This document shows, one piece after another, positions 16,800-21,287 of a DNA stretch of 21,287 nt. Every line of letters starts with the position of its first letter. Position 1 is the first letter of the stretch. The notes below the pieces were generated by a model, which was given only the letters and a program-made list of their open reading frames with translations, did no database searches and was not told the origin of the DNA. The DNA comes from Rhizophlyctis rosea (Eukaryota; Chytridiomycota; Chytridiomycetes; Rhizophlyctidales; Rhizophlyctidaceae), in assembly GCA_027596075.1 (NCBI GenBank), contig JADGJC010000090.1:456-21742 (forward strand), given 5' to 3'. Made by a program: the position numbers and the translations under genes.

Positions 16800-18532
16800 G
16801 GGCTTAACTGCCTACAGACCCGGCTTTCGATGATCCATGCTCACTTATACCGGATCGCTATTCGATTTGAGGGTCGAGTTATTAGATTTGAGGGTCGGTG
16901 ATCATAATGGGGATCTCCATCGATCACTGGCGGGGTTGGAGGTGGTGCTCCGGTGGTGCAGTCGCGTCAACGTAAGCGTGGCTGGCCAAGTAAACAACAG
17001 TCGACCCACTTTCACCAAGACAATGAATATTGGAAAGCATTAAACCCTTCACTGTTATAAAAGATTGTATAGTGAATATCTTTTCTACTACGTCAAACAT
17101 ACAAAATTATACAAGCGTGAACGAATGCGTGAAGTTTATTGCTTTTTTCTTGCTGTCAACGTGTAACGTTTCATTATGGGTCATTCATGCCGGCATGCCG
17201 CGGTTTGAAGGGGTTGGCGGAAGTGAGCATGAGCGACGACGTCATCGTAGTGTGTGTGTTGGTTAAAAGAACTTTGGGCCCTTTTCAGCACGACACAAAA
17301 TGCGGAAACACTGGCTTGGAGGACCAGATTGTCACCAAATACATGATCAGCAAGCGGTTTCATATGAAGGCGAACCGACACGAGCTTTAAAGCATCTAGA
17401 GGGTTGGTCCAAAAGCAGGGAAGCTTGATTGGATGATATGGGTGAAGGACTGAGTCGAACTGGTGATTGTTGTTTTGGTCTGAACGGTTTAGAATAAAGG
17501 TTGGGCTGGCACACAGTGCACACTAGTTCTTTTGCACGAAGTCAATACACCACAGGTGAATAACACAGATCACGTGAAATCTGAAATCCCTTGGGGGGGA
17601 TATCAAGCCTTGGCACAGTCACAAATACTCATGACTGTGCCAAGTTCAGCCCAGACTGTGTGTTATTGCGTTATACTCCTCCTTCACATTCATCTGTGAG
17701 GAAAGGGTATTATGAGTGCCCGGACTTCACAATTCGTTGCAGGACGACAACCATCCATTCAGATATCTGTACTTTTCAGGTTCCTCCATTTTACGGTTTA
17801 CAAATGTATTTCAATCCCCTTTCGAGGCTCGGGCCATACGCTGAAGGGAAACTGGCAAGGGACATAGCTTTAGCAGCAATAGAGCGTTGCATTCATTCCG
17901 TTCATAACCTTCCATGAACCTGAAATATGAAATACTCATAGCCTCATCCTGAACGTCTTAGCGCTCCCAAACTTCCATGAAACTCTGATCAACCCTCAAG
18001 AGATGGTGTACGCAACATTGAGATTGAAACCATCGGGGATTGGACAATATCGCTTTTGAGGTCTTCTTCGTTCGTCGCCTTATCATCTGTCTCTCTTTGA
18101 AGGTCTCGAACCAATGGGTCTACGCCCAGAAGAGGGTCCAGGCGATTGTGGGCAGAGAATGAAAGGGTGCGTGGCGCCCGGTTGTTTCAGCCCGTAGGGG
18201 TGGGGACTTTGTGGTTTGGAGCAAATTTCTTCTAGTTTTGTTGCGTACAAATTGCATGCATTCTTATCTCATTGTTCATGACTCGTACAGAAATGTCCGG
18301 GTCAAAAAGGCCAGTGTTTTCCATGTCATTACTCAGTTGGGCACGAGGCATATGATCCTGAGGGCATATTTGGACCTGCCTATGCTCAACATCTCGATCC
18401 ACAACTCTGCATCAGGACAAAGTACCACCGGACGACTTCAATCGATACATCAAGATATGCAGAACTTATTAAAACATTTACCCAGCACCTTATTGATTGG
18501 CAATCCACTATGTACAGGAAGAACAAATCTAT
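16800..18532. other. Gene-poor stretch, no supported gene
   Basis: Only short frames without domains. A 13-bp direct repeat GATTTGAGGGTCG lies at 16864-16876 and 16885-16897. The strong hairpin at 17609-17644 is listed separately. The last few hundred bases are probably the 3' flank of the minus-strand membrane protein gene. Confidence 0.5.
17609..17644. repeat. Perfect 13-bp inverted repeat with 10-nt loop
   Basis: CTTGGCACAGTCA (17609-17621) and TGACTGTGCCAAG (17632-17644) are exact reverse complements. No T-run follows on either strand. It could be a hairpin in a non-coding transcript, a factor-binding palindrome, or the remnant of a small inverted-repeat element. Confidence 0.85.
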
Positions 18533-20053
18533 TTACACTTCTACCACACGCTGTGCGCTCCCTTGAATCTGCGCTCCAACCGCATGCCTAATCATAATCT
18601 CCTCCCTCCCAGTCCCCAAATGCTCCATCCCCAAATCCCTCTGCATCAACCCAAAGTAATGCTTCTGATAACTTTTAACCTCTTCCAACTTCTCCCTCGG
18701 ACTCGAATTACACCCAACACCCAGATCCAACGACTCCCACAACAGACTAATCATACACGCACGATGGTCCAACGGCATTGCAATCTCTAATTTGGCGTTC
18801 CGTCTAGCGTAGAGTTTCCAGAAGAATATGCGGCATACTTCGGTGAGGACGACGACAGCAACAAGGACAAAGTAGATTTGGCCGAAGGTGTTGATTGTGC
18901 CTGCGCGTTCGATGACGGAGACCCAGATGTCGCTTTTTTGGCTGGAGGCGAGGAGATAGGAGGAGACAATGGCCCAGCCGTAGGGGAGGTAGTGGTTTGT
19001 GAGTTCGGTTGGGGAGGTGGGGTTTTGGCGTTGGAGGGCGTGAATGAGGGCGCGGGGTTCGACTTCGATGTGTGGTGTGGTGTTGGGTTTGGTCCATGGT
19101 ATTTCGTTGGTGAAGTTGCATGTGACGGTTCCGGCGGCTGATAGGAGGTTGGGTTGTGTGGTGGAGAGAGGTTGGTTGTCCCAGTTTGTTGCGTTGCGGA
19201 TGTTGCTCCATTCAGGTAGGTTGAAGGAGAAGGCGTGGGTCATGAGAACCTTGTCTTGAAGGATGTTTCCTACACTGACGGCGCGGTAGGTTGATCCCGG
19301 TTTGCCGAAACATTGGTCTACTACGTCGTTCTCGAACAGGATCCTGTTATCGCGGAAACAAATAATTTCCGCCTCCACACCCTTCGTATACTGCCTCAAC
19401 CACCCAGGACACCCCCGTCCATCAGTCGCCGTAACATTCGCACACCCAACCCTAACATACAAACTCAACCTCGTCGAGTCCTGATCCTCGCTCTCATGGT
19501 AATTCTGCACCCTCAACATCTCATCCCAATCCCCCTCCTTCACCGTCCGACAAGTCGACCGTATCTGCGGTCCCAAACCCCGGTACATCCGTTTGCCCAA
19601 ATGCCCCGCACCAAACGTCGCAGGCTGCGTCTCGTTCAAGGCCAACCCCCCAGCCTCCCCAACAGCTAACGCCTCATCCAATTCCGCAGCTTGACTCAAA
19701 TCCGAAGTCTTCCACGTCTTGACTGCCCCAGCTTCAGGCAACCCATACCCATACCCATGTCCATCACGAATCATCGCGGGCAGCAACAGCGGACCAAACT
19801 TAATCAACGTCATCATGATGGAGTAAACTCCGAAGTTGCGCCAATGCTTTTCATGAAAGGACGTCTTCCAAGAGGAAGTTAGCGTTGCACCAGGTACGTG
19901 TCGAAGTAGGTCAACGGGTCTGCCTTGCAGGATCCAGGCGGCGTTGTGGTGACGGGTGGCATTTTTGTGGATGGTCCAGAGGACGAGGGAGAAGGGTGCG
20001 AGGATCAAGTTGGCGATGATGAGGAGGACGGATGTACCGAGCAGGAAAACCAT
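18533..20053 (-). CDS. Membrane protein with large glycosylated ectodomain (506 aa)
   Basis: One uninterrupted frame. The start CACACCATGG is in good context. Residues 3-27 and about 74-94 are hydrophobic membrane segments. About 100-385 is a hydrophilic domain with Cys at 168, 204, 215, 232, 248 and 312, and N-glycosylation sites near 140, 206, 287, 313 and 324, so it probably faces the outside or lumen. About 387-411 (FGQIYFVLVAVVVLTEVCRI) is a third segment, followed by a tail of about 95 residues. I do not recognise the family. Lineage-specific fungal surface proteins of this layout exist, but function cannot be assigned. Codon choice switches in blocks between C/A-ending and G/T-ending codons. 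Confidence 0.75.
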   Translation of the reverse strand: MVFLLGTSVLLIIANLILAPFSLVLWTIHKNATRHHNAAWILQGRPVDLLRHVPGATLTSSWKTSFHEKHWRNFGVYSIMMTLIKFGPLLLPAMIRDGHGYGYGLPEAGAVKTWKTSDLSQAAELDEALAVGEAGGLALNETQPATFGAGHLGKRMYRGLGPQIRSTCRTVKEGDWDEMLRVQNYHESEDQDSTRLSLYVRVGCANVTATDGRGCPGWLRQYTKGVEAEIICFRDNRILFENDVVDQCFGKPGSTYRAVSVGNILQDKVLMTHAFSFNLPEWSNIRNATNWDNQPLSTTQPNLLSAAGTVTCNFTNEIPWTKPNTTPHIEVEPRALIHALQRQNPTSPTELTNHYLPYGWAIVSSYLLASSQKSDIWVSVIERAGTINTFGQIYFVLVAVVVLTEVCRIFFWKLYARRNAKLEIAMPLDHRACMISLLWESLDLGVGCNSSPREKLEEVKSYQKHYFGLMQRDLGMEHLGTGREEIMIRHAVGAQIQGSAQRVVEV

Positions 20054-20226
20054 GGTGTGGAGAGGCTTTCGTTATGATAGCGGGAATGGGTCTGAAGAAG
20101 CGAGTGAACGGGTTGCAAACGGTTCAGGGACTATGGGATATCCGCAAGGAACAAATAGATGTCTACTGCACCGTCGACAGATTCATACACTACACTTCTG
20201 CATCCAGCAGCGCCCCCCGCATTCAA

Positions 20227-20235
20227 CCTTTATAG
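20227..20235 (-). promoter_or_regulatory. TATA box of the 506-aa membrane protein gene
   Basis: CTATAAAGG on the minus strand, about 175 bp upstream of the ATG at 20053. That implies a 5' leader of about 140 nt, longer than in the LRR-like genes. Confidence 0.45.
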
Positions 20236-20239
20236 ATCT

Positions 20240-20690
20240 CTGACGCACAATTTCCCCTCCTGTCACTCCCATCACCGGTGGCATTGGAGTGTACATTCCT
20301 GACCCCACGCGAGCGATCCATCGGGCACAAATGTCATTAAAAAGGAGCAAATGTCTCTTCTGTTACATCGGAGGGTCGTCCTCTGACGAGTTCAAATCCA
20401 TTTTATGACAAGTTTGAGGCGAAGCCCCCCAGAGAACGTGCGCATCCTTCTTTCCCTCACGTGGAGTTGGTTGGGTACGTTCTGTAACCCAGAACGACAA
20501 AGATGCAACTTGTTCGCCGCGCTGCGTGCAAAGAGGCTCCGCAAGACCCCGTAACACACTTTTACAATTCTACGGTTTGTCACTTTGGAAGCATAAAACT
20601 TGCCCCCTCGCGTGATCCATCAACCAAACATCGAACGTTATCGTCCAGTCGTCAAGTCAACAAGACATTTGACAATTGTAGAATCTGACA
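20240..20690. other. Intergenic, nothing recognised
   Basis: Upstream flank of the membrane protein gene. Only short, domain-free frames are present, with no clear repeat or RNA gene. Confidence 0.5.
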
Positions 20691-20692
20691 GC

Positions 20693-20905
20693 ATGTTAGC
20701 GCCAAGTGTTCCCTCCGAAACACAACACGCAACCCCCGAAGGAGCACACTCAGCCAATCAAACCCCAGGACAAACCCACGCACCACGACTGTGCCCATTT
20801 TGTGGCTTGAGGCTGATCATATCGCCGATTGATGAACCAAGCCCACAAGCCACTCATCGCACACCCTTCCCTCTGATGCCCCAAACAACATCACACCAAG
20901 TCTAA
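20693..20905 (+). CDS. Short ORF with a CPFCG motif
   Basis: From ATG (MLAPSVPSETQ...) about 70 codons run to TAA, containing RLCPFCGLRLIIS, which looks like one half of a zinc ribbon. The second Cys pair is missing, so the ORF is either the first exon of a longer gene running into poor-quality sequence or chance. Low support. Confidence 0.2.
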   Translation: MLAPSVPSETQHATPEGAHSANQTPGQTHAPRLCPFCGLRLIISPIDEPSPQATHRTPFPLMPQTTSHQV

Positions 20906-21287
20906 AACACATCACTCAAATTCACCACAAAATAACAAAAGAACATAACTAATCAAAAAAAAGAGCATACAAAAAAAACCCACTAAAACCATAACTTCAC
21001 ACCTCCACATAATCCCAAAAACAATGAACCAAAACCCCCCCCAACAACTACATTTAACCCACCCATTTAAGCTCGCCCCCTTCCAACACCTACAACTACC
21101 AAACCCAACCATCTACCTAACCCAAAGTCACACTCTTCCAAACACCTCTACCCTACGCACCCCCACCCGGCGCCCCCCCCAGCCCCCCATAATACAGGCC
21201 CAGTCCCAGCCCAACCAGCCCCACCAGGCGGGCCCGCCCCCCCCCCCCCCCCCCCCCCCAACAGGCCGCACCCCACAAAAAACAGAC
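20880..21287. repeat. A/C-only-like low-complexity tract with C23 run
   Basis: From about 20880 G is nearly absent for roughly 290 bases. The tract then becomes C-rich with CAGCCC-type words, and holds a run of 23 C at 21237-21259. No frame is credible here. It may be an extreme case of the A/C-rich blocks seen elsewhere, or low-quality contig-end sequence. Confidence 0.7.

Noticed and set aside
18090..18125. Pol III B box GGTTCGAGACC on the minus strand
   Set aside because: The flanking 5-bp stem does not pair and no A box lies at the right distance.
18878..19141. Plus-strand Gly/Val/Asp-rich ORF
   Set aside because: Shadow of the 506-aa minus-strand gene caused by a G/T-rich block.
1..21287. 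Transposon or retroelement genes
   Set aside because: I looked for transposase, integrase and reverse-transcriptase motifs in the longer frames and for paired long terminal repeats. None were convincing.

Overview
The window is nuclear DNA of a fungus, probably a zoosporic (chytrid-like) one, though the lineage is my inference. The signs are spliceosomal introns of about 40-200 nt with GTRNGN donors and YAG acceptors, TATA-type promoters close to start codons, a fungal triacylglycerol-lipase C-terminus, and lineage-specific membrane and low-complexity proteins. I see no rRNA, canonical tRNA, CRISPR array, or recognisable transposase or reverse transcriptase.

Left part (1-8.4 kb). The window opens in the last exons of a TGL3/4/5-type patatin-domain lipase (+). 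A secreted galactose-binding/CBM-like gene (+) follows, broken by about three small indels. Converging on it is a broken Thr/Pro-rich (mucin-like) gene (-). A large multi-exon polytopic membrane protein (-, 2542-6295, about 1086 aa in my model) joins what look like separate open frames. Next is a small gene (-) with a basic, importin-beta-binding-like N-terminus. Its last coding module is duplicated about 180 bp downstream.

Central part (9.1-16.8 kb). This is the most unusual stretch and reads as one old inverted duplication centred near 12.82 kb. Each arm holds, from the centre outwards, a spacer with matching blocks, a promoter with matching elements, a three-exon gene for a Gln/Pro-linker plus LRR-like protein (10127-11416 on -, 14221-15443 on +), and then a convergent TATA-driven locus. 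The convergent loci (9104-9651 on +, 16421-16789 on -) share a promoter module. Each carries an array of a short conserved motif at about 45-68 bp spacing and ends in a T9/T10 run. In the right-hand locus the motif folds as small UUCG-loop hairpins. These two loci are the best candidate here for an undescribed system, either multi-hairpin transcripts or fast-decaying paired genes.

Right part (16.8-21.3 kb). A long gene-poor stretch contains one strong 13-bp-stem hairpin. A 506-aa membrane protein with a glycosylated, Cys-containing ectodomain (-) follows. The window ends in an A/C-only-like tract with a C23 run.

Across the whole window, G/T-rich and A/C-rich blocks of about 150-450 bp alternate, even inside single reading frames. 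Several apparent frameshifts fall in homopolymers or short tandem repeats, so assembly error must be separated from true pseudogenisation.
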